This document shows, piece by piece, positions 8,276-16,882 of a DNA stretch of 64,000 nucleotides (positions within the stretch are counted from its first letter, which is position 1; each line of letters opens with the position of its first letter). Source of the DNA: Neolewinella antarctica. GTDB lineage: Bacteria > Bacteroidota > Bacteroidia > Chitinophagales > Saprospiraceae. The notes beneath the pieces are model-generated. The model was not told the origin of the DNA, did not search any database, and worked only from the letters and a program-made list of their open reading frames with translations. The stretch covers positions 186,001 to 250,000 of the forward strand of contig NZ_JAATJH010000003.1 of assembly GCF_011927835.1 (NCBI RefSeq), given 5' to 3'. The translations under genes were made by a program, and so were the position numbers.

Positions 8276-9538
8276 ATGAATCTATCTCAACGCTTTGAGC
8301 TTTGGCTCGACCGCCTCGGCGATGCCGTCCCCAACATCGTCGCTGCCCTGCTGATCCTTATTATCGGCTACTTCATCGCTAAGCTGCTGCAAAGTATCGT
8401 CCTGAAGCTCCTCAGCAAAACTGGGCTGGACAATCGCATCGCTGCTTCCACTACGGGTACCGTAAGACCGGAACGCGCGTTGGCCAAACTGGTGTACTAC
8501 GTCGTCATGGTCATCGTACTACTGGCCGCCCTGGACGTGCTCGGCTTCGACAGCGTAATGGCACCGCTGAACAACATGGTAAACAGCTTCGTAGGCTTCA
8601 TCCCCAACATTGTCGGTGCTCTACTGATCGGTTTTATCGGTTACGTGCTGGCCAAGATTGCCTCGGGCTTGGTGGGCATGGCCGCCGGGTTCTTTGAAGG
8701 CATCAGCCACAAAGCCGGCCTTAGCGAAGAAATCAACCTGACGAGTATCGTTAAGAATGTCGTATTCATTCTCGTGTTTATTCCTCTCTTAATTGCCGCC
8801 CTCGACGCCCTGCGCCTCGACGCGATTACCCAACCGGCCAACGAAATGTTGGGAAGCTTCCTGGAAGCCATCCCGCGCATTTTTGCCGCCGCACTCATCA
8901 TCGGCTTGTTTTACATTGGTGGTAAGTTCATCACCGGGCTACTGGAGAACCTTCTCCGTAGCATGGGTACGGATAACCTGGCAAACCGCTTAGAGATCAG
9001 TGGCGTCATCGGTCACGGTACCTCCCTGAGTAAGTTGCTCGCTAACGTCGCTTTTTTCTTCCTGATGTTTATTGGCATCATCACTGGCGTCGAGCGGCTC
9101 GGTTTCGAACGGCTCAACTACGTGTTGGCGGAGATCTTTGAAGTGACGGGGCAGATCGCTTTCGGGCTCGTCATCCTTGCGCTCGGTAACTACCTGGCCA
9201 ACATCGCTTACCGCACGATGAGCGCTGGGCGGACGGAAACGTTTATTGCCTCCATTTCTCGCGTCGTGATCCTTGGCCTTTTTCTCGCCATTGCGCTGCG
9301 GACGATGGGCATTGCGGACGACATCGTTAATCTGGCCTTCGGCCTTACCCTCGGTGCCGTTGCGGTTGCCGTTGCGCTTTCCTTTGGACTCGGTGGTCGG
9401 GAAGCAGCCGGTGAACAGATGAAACGCATCCTCGACAAGTTCAATAAGGACAAAGCAACGACGGATAGTGCTGACCCCACTAAACCGTCACGGCCTACTC
9501 CGCCTACACCACCCGTGCCGCCAGTCATTGAGCGGTAA
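8276..9538 (+). CDS. Mechanosensitive ion channel family protein (CmpX/TM-helix repeat type)
   Basis: Integral membrane protein of 420 residues. It holds repeated conserved transmembrane-helix units (for example IVAALLILIIGYFIAKLL near the start and NIVGALLIGFIGYVLAKIA later), as in small-conductance mechanosensitive-channel relatives such as CmpX. The pattern occurs about four times, separated by amphipathic segments. The C-terminus is a charged, then Pro/Thr-rich cytosolic tail (TPPTPPVPPV). A full MscS beta-domain is not evident, so it may be an anchor or regulator rather than a channel. It is monocistronic and followed by a strong intrinsic terminator. Confidence 0.85.
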   Translation: MNLSQRFELWLDRLGDAVPNIVAALLILIIGYFIAKLLQSIVLKLLSKTGLDNRIAASTTGTVRPERALAKLVYYVVMVIVLLAALDVLGFDSVMAPLNNMVNSFVGFIPNIVGALLIGFIGYVLAKIASGLVGMAAGFFEGISHKAGLSEEINLTSIVKNVVFILVFIPLLIAALDALRLDAITQPANEMLGSFLEAIPRIFAAALIIGLFYIGGKFITGLLENLLRSMGTDNLANRLEISGVIGHGTSLSKLLANVAFFFLMFIGIITGVERLGFERLNYVLAEIFEVTGQIAFGLVILALGNYLANIAYRTMSAGRTETFIASISRVVILGLFLAIALRTMGIADDIVNLAFGLTLGAVAVAVALSFGLGGREAAGEQMKRILDKFNKDKATTDSADPTKPSRPTPPTPPVPPVIER

Positions 9539-9894
9539 TCGACTTGGTCTGACTAGCTTAAGGTAGCAGCGAAGTTCATGGGTATCCTAACCAACCAGGG
9601 GTATGAGTTCGTCGCAGACGACTTATATCCCTGGTTTTTTGTGGTGGAGGGCGCGGCCTCGATAGCTATCGGGGGTGCCATATTCCTGGGAAACCCCCAG
9701 GAGAGACGTGCCACACGCCCGGCAGCAACGCGTTAATTATTGTGTAAGGCACCGAGTTTTCCGTAACACTTGGAGATAATGGTGCATATTTGTTAACATT
9801 AACGTCCCTCGCTGGGTTAGTACCCTTGACCGGGTGGTGCTCAGGCGATCATCTTTATTGGAGTCCTTCAGCTCCCGACGACCTTTTTCCTCTT
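9539..9894. other. Intergenic: terminator, interrupted 17-bp motif, small hairpin
   Basis: No gene is visible. The stretch holds the terminator at 9594-9640. It also holds GGCGCGGCC at 9650-9658 and GGGTGCC at 9673-9679, which look like the two ends of the dispersed 17-bp motif separated by the palindrome CGATAGCTATCG. A CCTGGG/CCCAGG hairpin follows near 9686-9701. The ORF that would extend the next gene upstream to 9790 has no signal-peptide logic and is probably not translated. Confidence 0.6.
9594..9640 (+). terminator. Intrinsic terminator after the mechanosensitive channel gene
   Basis: Long hairpin pairing ACCAGGG (9594-9600) with CCCTGGT (9629-9635); the stem continues inward through G-T wobbles to about 16 bp and is followed directly by TTTTTT (9635-9640). 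Confidence 0.85.
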
Positions 9895-10656
9895 ATGCGC
9901 ACCGCCATCACCCTATTCTTGACGCTTTTCAGTTTGTTTTGCCACGCGCAAGACATCGACCTGCTGATCGAACCGGCGAACGTGACCAAAGAGGTTACCG
10001 TGGACGACCTTGACAAACGGTATCAGGACATTACGAACGTGACCGTAACCAACAGGTCGAACCGTACGATAGACCTCGTGCAGGAACAAGTGGACGGTAC
10101 GATGCCGACCAACTGGACTTACGGCACGTTTAGCCGCCGGACCGAGACCGCTCCCTTTATCGTCCCCCGCAACAAAGTACAAGAAGCCGCCCCCGTCCGG
10201 TTGGGCCCGGGCGAGATGGCCACTTTTTCCGTCGTGCTCAGCAGTGGCGGGAGCACCGGTACCGGTACCGTCGGGGTGATATTTACCGATGCAAATCTGC
10301 CCGGGGTAATTTTGGGGACGGGTAACTTTACGACCCGCATCGTCCGCCGCGCTAACGCAGCCAGTACGGAGAACGGCCGCCCGGCTGCGCGCCGCCCAAA
10401 CCCTACTTCCGTCGCACTTTACCCGAACCCGGCCCGGGAACGGTTCTTCGTGGAGTCGCCCGCCGGCACGAACCTCGGTCGCGTCGACGTAGCCAACACC
10501 CTCGGTAAGCGTCTGCTGAGTTTTCCGAAACCCTCCGGCAAGGAAGGCTACGACATCGAGAAGTTACCGGACGGGCTTTACCTCATTTCGATCTACGACG
10601 ACCGGGGGAAAAAGCTAAAGACGCTGCGTCTACTGCACCGTCGTTTTGGAGCCTGA
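9895..10656 (+). CDS. Secreted protein with T9SS type A sorting tail
   Basis: A 253-residue exported protein. I start it at ATG 9895 because this gives a clean signal peptide (MRTAITLFLTLFSLFCHAQ). The middle (about 20-150) looks like an Ig-like or DUF1573-like beta domain (TVTNRSNRTI, LGPGEMATFSVVL), typical of adhesive or surface modules. The last 75 or so residues form a Por secretion tail: SVALYPNPARERFFVE, a central GRVDVANTLGKRL, and a final YLISIYDDRGKKLKTLRLL. The tail directs passage through the type IX secretion system and anchoring or release at the surface. The specific function is unknown. Confidence 0.85.
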   Translation: MRTAITLFLTLFSLFCHAQDIDLLIEPANVTKEVTVDDLDKRYQDITNVTVTNRSNRTIDLVQEQVDGTMPTNWTYGTFSRRTETAPFIVPRNKVQEAAPVRLGPGEMATFSVVLSSGGSTGTGTVGVIFTDANLPGVILGTGNFTTRIVRRANAASTENGRPAARRPNPTSVALYPNPARERFFVESPAGTNLGRVDVANTLGKRLLSFPKPSGKEGYDIEKLPDGLYLISIYDDRGKKLKTLRLLHRRFGA

Positions 10657-10832
10657 ATTATTGGTTTTCCCGATTCGCACATTTACCATTGTTGCTGTTC
10701 GCCAACGTCTCGCGCTGGCGGGGCAATGTTCCTTCCGCACCGTAATACCGTATCCGCTCGCTTCCTCACGGGGCCAATACATTAGTGCAGGAGCCCGTGC
10801 CGTAAAGTGGTCACTCCACAAAATTGCGTCAT

Positions 10833-10840
10833 TATCTTTG
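10833..10840 (+). promoter_or_regulatory. Bacteroidota -7 box directly before proA
   Basis: TATCTTTG, a perfect TAnnTTTG match, ends 4 nt before the proA ATG at 10845. At the usual distance from this box, transcription would begin at or next to the start codon, giving a leaderless or near-leaderless mRNA. This argues against the in-frame TTG at 10824 as the start. Confidence 0.65.
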
Positions 10841-10844
10841 CCGG

Positions 10845-12116
10845 ATGACAAGCTCCCCCGCCACGCTATCCGAACGTGTGCAGCTCGACCTGGTGCAACT
10901 CCGCGCTGCCGCCCTCGAATTGAACCGCCAGCCGGCGGAACGATTCAACGCCTGCCTACTTACGCTGGCTGACCTGACCGAAGCTAACGTACCCGATCTG
11001 CTGGCCGCCAACGCGCAGGATCTTTCGCGTATGCATCCGGATGACCCCAAGTACGATCGTCTTTTACTTACGGAGAGCCGGTTGCTGGGCATTGCTGCCG
11101 ACTTGCGTCGGGTCGCTGCTCTCGCTAGTCCTTTGGGGATTTGCCTGGAGGCGCGGACGCTGGTGAATGGTTTAGACTTAAGCCGGGTCAGTGTGCCGAT
11201 CGGGGTGGTGGGTGTTGTCTTTGAGAGTAGACCGAACGTTACTTTCGACGTATTTGCCCTGAACTTAAAAAGCGGTAATGCCTCCGCCCTGAAGGGGAGC
11301 CGGGATGCGCGGCACAGTAATATTGCGATCAAAAACCTGATTGACCGTGCACTTCTCCAGACGGGCTTACCCAGAGCATGCTACTTAGCCCCCGCCGAGC
11401 GGGAAGCATTGCAACCATTATTAAAGGCCGATGGACTCGTCGACGTCATCATCCCCCGTGGGAGCCAGGGTTTGATCGATTTCGTGCGGGCTAATGCCAC
11501 CGTACCGGTAATTGAGACGGGCGCGGGTATTTGTCACGCCTACGTGGACGAAAAGGCCAACCTTGAATGGGCGGAAGCCATCATCACCAACGCCAAAAGC
11601 CGGCGGGTGAGCGTATGTAATTCTTTGGATTGTATCGTCCTGCACGAGGCTCAATTACCGGTACTACCCAATCTTGTGGCCAGGCTCGGTAATGAACATC
11701 AGTGCGACGTGTTCGCCGATACTGCCGCTTATGCCGCTCTAAAAGGTAAATTTCCGGAGCATCAGCTGCACCACGCTACGAAAGCGCATTTCGGTACGGA
11801 ATTTCTGTCCATGAAGCTGTCCATCAAAACCGTGTCCGCCGTGGACGAGGCCATCTCCCACGTCAATAAGTACGGGAGTCGGCACAGTGAGTCCGTAATC
11901 AGTGACGTGCCGGGTAATGTCAAGCGCTACCTGCGGGAGGTTGACGCCGCCGTGGTGTACGCCAACGCGAGCACCGCGTTTACCGACGGCGGGCAATTCG
12001 AATTGGGTGCCGAGATCGGCATCAGCACGCAAAAATTGCACGCCCGTGGCCCCATGGGGCTCGCTGCCCTGACCAGCTATAAGTGGCTCGTCCGTGGGGA
12101 AGGGCAGGTTCGGTAG
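10845..12116 (+). CDS. proA: Glutamate-5-semialdehyde dehydrogenase
   Basis: NADPH-dependent gamma-glutamyl phosphate reductase, the second step of proline synthesis from glutamate. The protein is 423 residues from ATG 10845. Family features are present: SVPIGVVGVVFESRPNVT, ALKGSRDARHSN, the catalytic cysteine in SRRVSVCNSLDC, and DVINKYGSRHSE-like and FELGAEIGIST-like segments near the C-terminus. proB is not adjacent, so the gene is separated from its usual partner. The start was chosen from the -7 box position; the upstream TTG overlaps that box. Confidence 0.96.
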   Translation: MTSSPATLSERVQLDLVQLRAAALELNRQPAERFNACLLTLADLTEANVPDLLAANAQDLSRMHPDDPKYDRLLLTESRLLGIAADLRRVAALASPLGICLEARTLVNGLDLSRVSVPIGVVGVVFESRPNVTFDVFALNLKSGNASALKGSRDARHSNIAIKNLIDRALLQTGLPRACYLAPAEREALQPLLKADGLVDVIIPRGSQGLIDFVRANATVPVIETGAGICHAYVDEKANLEWAEAIITNAKSRRVSVCNSLDCIVLHEAQLPVLPNLVARLGNEHQCDVFADTAAYAALKGKFPEHQLHHATKAHFGTEFLSMKLSIKTVSAVDEAISHVNKYGSRHSESVISDVPGNVKRYLREVDAAVVYANASTAFTDGGQFELGAEIGISTQKLHARGPMGLAALTSYKWLVRGEGQVR

Positions 12117-12154
12117 TGAGGGGCGGCTTCCCGGCTTCTTTCCCAACTACGTTT

Positions 12155-12171
12155 GCACCCGCGACCGCGCC
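12155..12171. repeat. Copy of dispersed 17-bp GC motif (exact consensus)
   Basis: GCACCCGCGACCGCGCC, the reverse complement of the consensus GGCGCGGTCGCGGGTGC, directly follows a TACGTTTG -7-like box (12148-12155) upstream of the aldo/keto reductase gene. Other copies are listed in the findings. Confidence 0.8.
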
Positions 12172-12251
12172 AAAGATGTGCACAAAGTGATGGGCCGCTA
12201 AACCGACGGAAGCGCGCAGAACCCGGAGCTCGTAACTGACGTTGCGGCAAC

Positions 12252-13064
12252 ATGAAACACATCACCCTCAACAATGGCCTGAGGATGCCGCAGGTCGGCC
12301 TCGGCGTCTGGCAAAGTGGCAACGGCGAAGAAGTCATCAACGCCATCCACTGGGCACTCGCAGCGGGGTACCGGCACGTGGACACGGCCATGATTTACAA
12401 AAACGAGGAGGCCGTCGGTAAGGCGCTCGCCAGCAGCGACGTGCCGCGCGCGGACGTTTGGCTGACGACCAAAATATGGAACGACGATATCCGTAAAGGC
12501 CGCACCACCGCCGCGCTCGACGAATCCCTCGCCCGGCTTGGTGTGGAGTACGTCGACCTCATCCTGCTGCACTGGCCCGTCGACGGTTACGAGCGGGCCT
12601 GGGCCGAACTGGAAACTGCCCTCGCGGCGGGTAAGGTGAAATCCATTGGCCTGAGTAACTTTATGGACGAGCACCTGCAGGACATCCTCAGGGTGGGCAA
12701 CATTGTCCCCGCCGTCAACCAAATTGAATACCATCCTTACCTAGTGCAGGCCGAGACGATCAGCGCCTGCGACGAACACAACATCGCCATCACCGCGTGG
12801 AGTCCGCTCATGCAGGGGAAGTTTCTCGACGAACCGCTGTTTGCGAAGATCGCCAAGGATTACGACAAGACGGCCGCACAAGTCGTGCTGCGCTGGTGCT
12901 TACAGAATGACATCATCGTCATACCAAAAAGTGTGAACGAGGGGCGCATCCGGGAGAACAACGACCTATTTGGTTTCGAACTCTCGGAAGAGCACCTGGT
13001 CGCCATCGACGAACTCGAACGTGGCCACCGGTACGGGCCGGACCCGCACGACTTTGATTTTTAA
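12252..13064 (+). CDS. Aldo/keto reductase
   Basis: Cytosolic NADPH-dependent carbonyl reductase of the AKR superfamily, 270 residues, with a (beta/alpha)8 barrel. The catalytic tetrad is readable: Asp44 in HVDTAMIY, Tyr49, Lys74 in LTTKIW and His107 in LILLHWPV. The C-terminal cofactor signature IIVIPKSVNEGRIREN is also present. It resembles the 2,5-diketo-gluconate reductase / prostaglandin F synthase-like bacterial branch. The substrate cannot be assigned. A possible promoter box (TACGTTTG) lies 97 nt upstream. Confidence 0.93.
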   Translation: MKHITLNNGLRMPQVGLGVWQSGNGEEVINAIHWALAAGYRHVDTAMIYKNEEAVGKALASSDVPRADVWLTTKIWNDDIRKGRTTAALDESLARLGVEYVDLILLHWPVDGYERAWAELETALAAGKVKSIGLSNFMDEHLQDILRVGNIVPAVNQIEYHPYLVQAETISACDEHNIAITAWSPLMQGKFLDEPLFAKIAKDYDKTAAQVVLRWCLQNDIIVIPKSVNEGRIRENNDLFGFELSEEHLVAIDELERGHRYGPDPHDFDF

Positions 13065-13128
13065 GTACGGCCAAATCAGGTAAACTAGCTTACCTTGCTC
13101 GCCGACTCCGACCACAGATTTCGCCCCC

Positions 13129-13611
13129 ATGATCTATACCTTCCGCCCGCTCGAGAACACGGCAACGGCTTTCTTTCACGAACTTTTTCATTCCGCCTTG
13201 TTCAAGCCACCGGGTGAACCGGCCATTCCCTTTGAAGTAATCCGTAAGCCGGAACTGCGCCGCTATTATCAGTACTGGGGGCAGGAGTACGATCTCGGCT
13301 TCATTATTCTGCGGGACGGTGAAGAGGTGGGAGGCATTTGGAGCAGGCGCTTTACGGAGGAGGAGCCGGGGTTTGGCTTCATTAGCCCGGAGGTGTCGGA
13401 ACTCGGCCTGGCCATTAAGAAAAGCCACCGGGGCCAAGGAATCGGTAATCATCTGATGAACCATTTCCTCGATGCCCTGCGCCAACGCGGCGACGAACAA
13501 GTTTCCCTCTCCGTAAACGGTGACAACCACGCCGCGCAGTGGTACCGGCGCATGGGGTTCCGCACCGTGGCGTTCGACGGGAAGAATATGAAAATGGTGC
13601 TGGACTTATAA
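13129..13611 (+). CDS. GNAT-family N-acetyltransferase
   Basis: Predicted acetyl-CoA-dependent N-acetyltransferase of 160 residues. The GNAT fold is seen in the acetyl-CoA-binding motif A (LAIKKSHRGQGIGNHLMNHF, with the R/Q-x-x-G-x-G/A core GQGIG) and in the C-terminal YRRMGFRTV segment. The N-terminus (TFRPLENTATAFFHELF) is typical of uncharacterised GNATs. The acceptor is unknown. The gene ends 1 nt before the convergent SDR gene. Confidence 0.9.
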   Translation: MIYTFRPLENTATAFFHELFHSALFKPPGEPAIPFEVIRKPELRRYYQYWGQEYDLGFIILRDGEEVGGIWSRRFTEEEPGFGFISPEVSELGLAIKKSHRGQGIGNHLMNHFLDALRQRGDEQVSLSVNGDNHAAQWYRRMGFRTVAFDGKNMKMVLDL

Positions 13612-13612
13612 A

Positions 13613-14986
13613 CTAGTCTCCGGCGAGGTACTTGCCGAAGCGATTCATCACGAAAGAGTGGGCGCGGGCCTGGGTACCGACGTACAAAAACCAGGGTAGC
13701 GACGGGACGAACTCGTGGATGGCGGAAATCACGTAGCGCCCGCCGAGCACGCGCCGAAACTCCAACCAGCCGTAATCGCGGCGCTTTACCAGCCTGCCAC
13801 CCGTGATGTAAAACAACTGACGTTCCTCGTCGCTACGGTCGGAGATGAAAGTGAGTTGCAGCAACGGTACACCGGCTACCGTAAAGTCCGACACGTCGCC
13901 CTCCGTGCGTACACGGATGAGGGTGCGGAAGAAGATTGGGAGCCACTTTTGGTAGATCCTCGCGACGTAAGTAGCGGTGTGCCCTTCCGGGTTAGCCAGG
14001 CGCTGAACGCTGCGCACGGTGTTCTTTTCTTTCTTCTCGGTCGGGATCCTTTTGGGTAACGCCGGCAACCTTTCCTTGCCGTAGAGGGCACGGTGTGCCG
14101 CGGCGCGAAAATCCGCCCGGTCCGGGAACTGCTCCAGGAATGAGTTGGGCGTAGCGACCATGTCGTGACGCAGGCTCTCAATCAGGGGTGACACTAACTC
14201 ACGACTCTGGTTGGTAAACAACGCTACCCACATTTTGGAAAAACCGGGGCTGAAGTAGTGGACCGGCCGGATGGTGCGCTTCTTGTTCATCAGGTCCGCC
14301 ACCGTCCGCATCATTTCCATGTACGTCGTCGTGCCACCACCGCCAATATCGAAATGCTGATCGTAGGTATCTTCCTGACCGACACAGTAGCGGATGATCT
14401 TCAGCGCATCCTCCAGCTCGATCGGGTGGGTCTCGGACTGGCACCAACTGGGGCAGATCATAACGGGCAGCCGCTCGACGAGCTTTTTAATCATGTCGAA
14501 AGAAGAGCCGCCGGGGCCGACGATGATGCCGGCGCGGAGGGTGGTGACGGGGACGCCGGCGTTACCCAGTGTTTGCTCTACTTCCCACCGGCTACGCAGG
14601 TGGCGGCTGAGTTGGTCTTTTGTCTCGTTGTAGGGCAGCAGGCCACCCATGAAGATGATCTGTTTGAGACCGTTGGCCTTAGCGGCACGGCCGAAATTAT
14701 CGGCGAGGAGTAGGTCGGTATCCTCAAACGTCCCCTGGTGGAGCCGGGTCGTGGGGTGCATGGAGTGGACGAGGTAGAGGGCGTAATCTGCCCCCTTCAT
14801 CGCTTCTTCGGACGAGCTCAACGAATACAGTTCTACCTGCCGCCAGTCCACGTGATCGTAGGTCGGGTCCGGTTCCATCTCACTTCGGCTGAGGGCGATG
14901 ATGTTGAAGTCCTGGTGAAAACGCTCGATGAACCAGCGACCGATGAAGCCCGTGGCACCGGCGATGACAATGGTGGGGAGGCTCAT
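13613..14986 (-). CDS. NAD(P)-binding SDR / DUF2867-like two-domain protein
   Basis: A 457-residue protein with an N-terminal extended/atypical SDR Rossmann domain. It opens with the nucleotide-binding motif GATGFIG (residues 9-15) and continues through YLVHSMHP and TLRAGIIVGPGGSSFDMIKKL. The C-terminal third (about 320-457) matches the DUF2867-type pattern with LEFRRVLGGRYVISAIHEF and a Trp/Phe-rich end. Relatives are annotated as NAD-dependent epimerase/YcfL-like proteins. The reaction is unknown; a lipid or quinone-ring substrate is possible but speculative. Confidence 0.85.
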   Translation of the reverse strand: MSLPTIVIAGATGFIGRWFIERFHQDFNIIALSRSEMEPDPTYDHVDWRQVELYSLSSSEEAMKGADYALYLVHSMHPTTRLHQGTFEDTDLLLADNFGRAAKANGLKQIIFMGGLLPYNETKDQLSRHLRSRWEVEQTLGNAGVPVTTLRAGIIVGPGGSSFDMIKKLVERLPVMICPSWCQSETHPIELEDALKIIRYCVGQEDTYDQHFDIGGGGTTTYMEMMRTVADLMNKKRTIRPVHYFSPGFSKMWVALFTNQSRELVSPLIESLRHDMVATPNSFLEQFPDRADFRAAAHRALYGKERLPALPKRIPTEKKEKNTVRSVQRLANPEGHTATYVARIYQKWLPIFFRTLIRVRTEGDVSDFTVAGVPLLQLTFISDRSDEERQLFYITGGRLVKRRDYGWLEFRRVLGGRYVISAIHEFVPSLPWFLYVGTQARAHSFVMNRFGKYLAGD

Positions 14987-15190
14987 AGCTGGGTGGTCTT
15001 TGGGTGGTTGATGTAGCTGTAACCGACGGGCACGGTGGGTGTTTCAAATTGTGCCGGAATAGGGATTCGCGCGGTCGCCCCGATAACGTACGGGACTAAC
15101 TGACGCGTCGCGGGTGCCGGGTCATTCCGCGCCGATGGTAAAGTTGATGGGCTAGCTGAGAATGTCGTGAGTCACGTAGTTGAAGGACCG

Positions 15191-15238
15191 TAACGACAAT
15201 GCAGGATACGGATTAATCCGTACCCTGCATTGTCGTTA
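15191..15238. repeat. 48-bp near-perfect palindrome
   Basis: Two 24-base arms meet without a spacer. The centre is TACGGATTAATCCGTA (15207-15222) and the outer arms are TAACGACAATGCAGG and its complement, with a single mismatch pair (15206/15223). It lies about 45 nt after the lolA-like stop. No T-run follows on either strand, so it is not a classic intrinsic terminator. Confidence 0.85.
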
Positions 15239-15283
15239 TCTTCCGAAATTGAAAACTCGTAATAAGCTACGTAGCGACAAGGG

Positions 15284-15970
15284 TTAGTAACGAAGGTCTT
15301 CGACGTGGTAACCGGGAAATTCACTCTGGACAAACTTAAACGTACTGGCGGGTAGTACCGGATTTGCTTCGGTATTATTCAACGTAAAGGCGTAGCGACT
15401 ACCGTCCGCCGCGAATGCTTTGATGCTGACGATCTCGTTCTTAGTGGCGTCCACCAGCAGACGCATCTTGCTGAATTCGCTCGCGTTGCGGTCGACGGGC
15501 TTTAACTCGATCACCTTGGCGGTACGCCCGCCTACGGTTTCCGAACCGGTGATGGCCAGCACGTACTTGTCCCCTTCGTAGAAGCTGAACAAGGTTTGTG
15601 GTGTTAGTACGCCGGACAATTCCCCCGGCTCCGGAAGGTTATTAATCATGACTTCCTTGTTGCCGTGCTGGATGATGTAAGCGGCCTCCTTATTAATGAT
15701 ACCCTCCTGCTCCCCCAACTTAAAGCGAACGTTGTCGCCCCGGCGACTGATCTGTCCCTTTTGGGACTCAATTGGCTGGCCGGGAAAAGCAATGTCCAGC
15801 TGGAAGTCCGCGCGTAGGGTGGCAAAAGCATCGTACTTCGTGCGCAAGTTCTCCAGCAGCTTAACGGCTTGGGGGTCGCTGTCCTTAGCGCTGCGGTACT
15901 GATTATCCTGTGCTTGGAGCGTGAAAACGGTGAGGAATAGAAGCAAAATAGTCGTTAAACCGAGTTTCAT
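15284..15970 (-). CDS. LolA-like outer-membrane lipoprotein carrier
   Basis: Periplasmic LolA/LolB-fold protein of 228 residues. It has a signal peptide (1-20, ending TLQAQ) and then an unclosed beta-barrel pattern: LRADFQLDIAF, QKGQISRRGDNVRFKL, LFSFYEGDKYVLAI, RLLVDATKNEIVSIKAF, ending with FPGYHVEDLRY. It would accept lipoproteins from the Lol ABC exporter and carry them to the outer membrane. A LolC/E-like permease is encoded about 0.9 kb to the right, divergently. Bacteroidota carry several LolA-like paralogues, so the exact clients are open. Confidence 0.88.
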   Translation of the reverse strand: MKLGLTTILLLFLTVFTLQAQDNQYRSAKDSDPQAVKLLENLRTKYDAFATLRADFQLDIAFPGQPIESQKGQISRRGDNVRFKLGEQEGIINKEAAYIIQHGNKEVMINNLPEPGELSGVLTPQTLFSFYEGDKYVLAITGSETVGGRTAKVIELKPVDRNASEFSKMRLLVDATKNEIVSIKAFAADGSRYAFTLNNTEANPVLPASTFKFVQSEFPGYHVEDLRY

Positions 15971-16341
15971 ACGTGGGTTGTTGAGTCTGCTAGATAAACA
16001 CCAAAGGGCGCGAAATTGATGGTAGTAAGCGGTTAAACTAACGTTAACGGGTTAGTTGCGCGGGTAGCCAAACTCTGAAGCCTGAAAGTGAGTTGTGATA
16101 GAACAAGGGTTTGCTGCATATGTCTAAGCATCAACAAAGTGTTGGTTATCTTGCTTGTTTCTAACATTATGCGACTTACTTGTAGTGCAGTTTAGTACCT
16201 TTACAAGGCTATCTACTCCTTGATTTATACGTGTTCAACCTCTTTTGAGTGAATTCGTGCGGATGTGACTTCCCGGAATTTGTTTCCGGGCTTTACTTAA
16301 CGATTGACAACCGCAACTTCACCTCTATTTAATTAGACCCA
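15971..16341. other. Divergent promoter region between lolA-like and marR genes
   Basis: No ORF is supported. A small hairpin, CCCGGAA/TTCCGGG (16272-16290, loop of 5), lies upstream of a sigma70-like pair TTGACA (16304-16309) and TATTTAAT (16326-16333). A 16-nt spacer separates the pair, and the second element ends 8 nt before the marR ATG. The hairpin could be an operator or a leader structure for MarR autoregulation, which is inference. Confidence 0.45.
16304..16333 (+). promoter_or_regulatory. Candidate promoter of the marR gene
   Basis: TTGACA, a 16-nt spacer and TATTTAAT precede the marR start by 8 nt. This resembles a generic -35/-10 pair more than the Bacteroidota -33/-7 consensus, so confidence is modest. 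Confidence 0.4.
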
Positions 16342-16797
16342 ATGACAAACCAACCTGGCCAGTCTGGCCTTGTGGCTAGTGGCGGCAATGACATTAAAAA
16401 GCTTCGGTACCACCTTTTGCAGTCCTGTAGCTGGCTAAATAATCTCTCGCGCAACTTCCTCTCCCCTTTTGGGATCACACCGAAACAGTACAACATTCTC
16501 TCAACGCTAGCGGCTAGAAATCCTGAATCCATGTCCATTCAGGACGTGCGGAACAGCCTGGCCGACAAGATGTCTGACGCTAGTCGGCTCATCGACCGGC
16601 TGGACAAGAAAGGCCTGCTGGAAAAGTTTCCTTCTGACTTTGATCGTCGCAGTAACCGCACCCGCATAACGGATAAAGGTTTGAAGTTGCTGACCACCAT
16701 TGCCAAGAGCCGGTTGGAAGTCGAAGCCGTGATTTCGGAGAGATTGAATAGCGATGAAATTATTCAGCTCAATGGCCTACTGGCTCGCTTAAAGTAA
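16342..16797 (+). CDS. MarR-family transcriptional regulator
   Basis: A 151-residue winged-helix DNA-binding protein. The core runs from FLSPFGITPKQYNILSTLA (helices preceding the HTH) through IQDVRNSLADKMSDASRLIDRLDKKGL (recognition helix) to the wing with DRRSNRTRITDKG, the classic MarR wing pattern. The C-terminal helices would form the dimer interface. The ligand is unknown. It lies about 85 nt upstream of the permease gene on the same strand, but that gene has its own -7 box, so co-regulation is uncertain. Confidence 0.94.
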   Translation: MTNQPGQSGLVASGGNDIKKLRYHLLQSCSWLNNLSRNFLSPFGITPKQYNILSTLAARNPESMSIQDVRNSLADKMSDASRLIDRLDKKGLLEKFPSDFDRRSNRTRITDKGLKLLTTIAKSRLEVEAVISERLNSDEIIQLNGLLARLK

Positions 16798-16868
16798 GCG
16801 GGGGTAGATAATACGGGGGGAGAATATTCGTCTTTTGACTGAGCTATTCCCATTCCCTCCCGACCCGC

Positions 16869-16876
16869 TACCTTTG
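16869..16876 (+). promoter_or_regulatory. Bacteroidota -7 box before the LolC/E-like permease
   Basis: TACCTTTG, a perfect TAnnTTTG match, ends 6 nt before ATG 16883. As at proA, this predicts a leaderless or nearly leaderless mRNA and rules against starting at the upstream in-frame codon at 16835. Confidence 0.6.
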
Positions 16877-16882
16877 CCGAGC

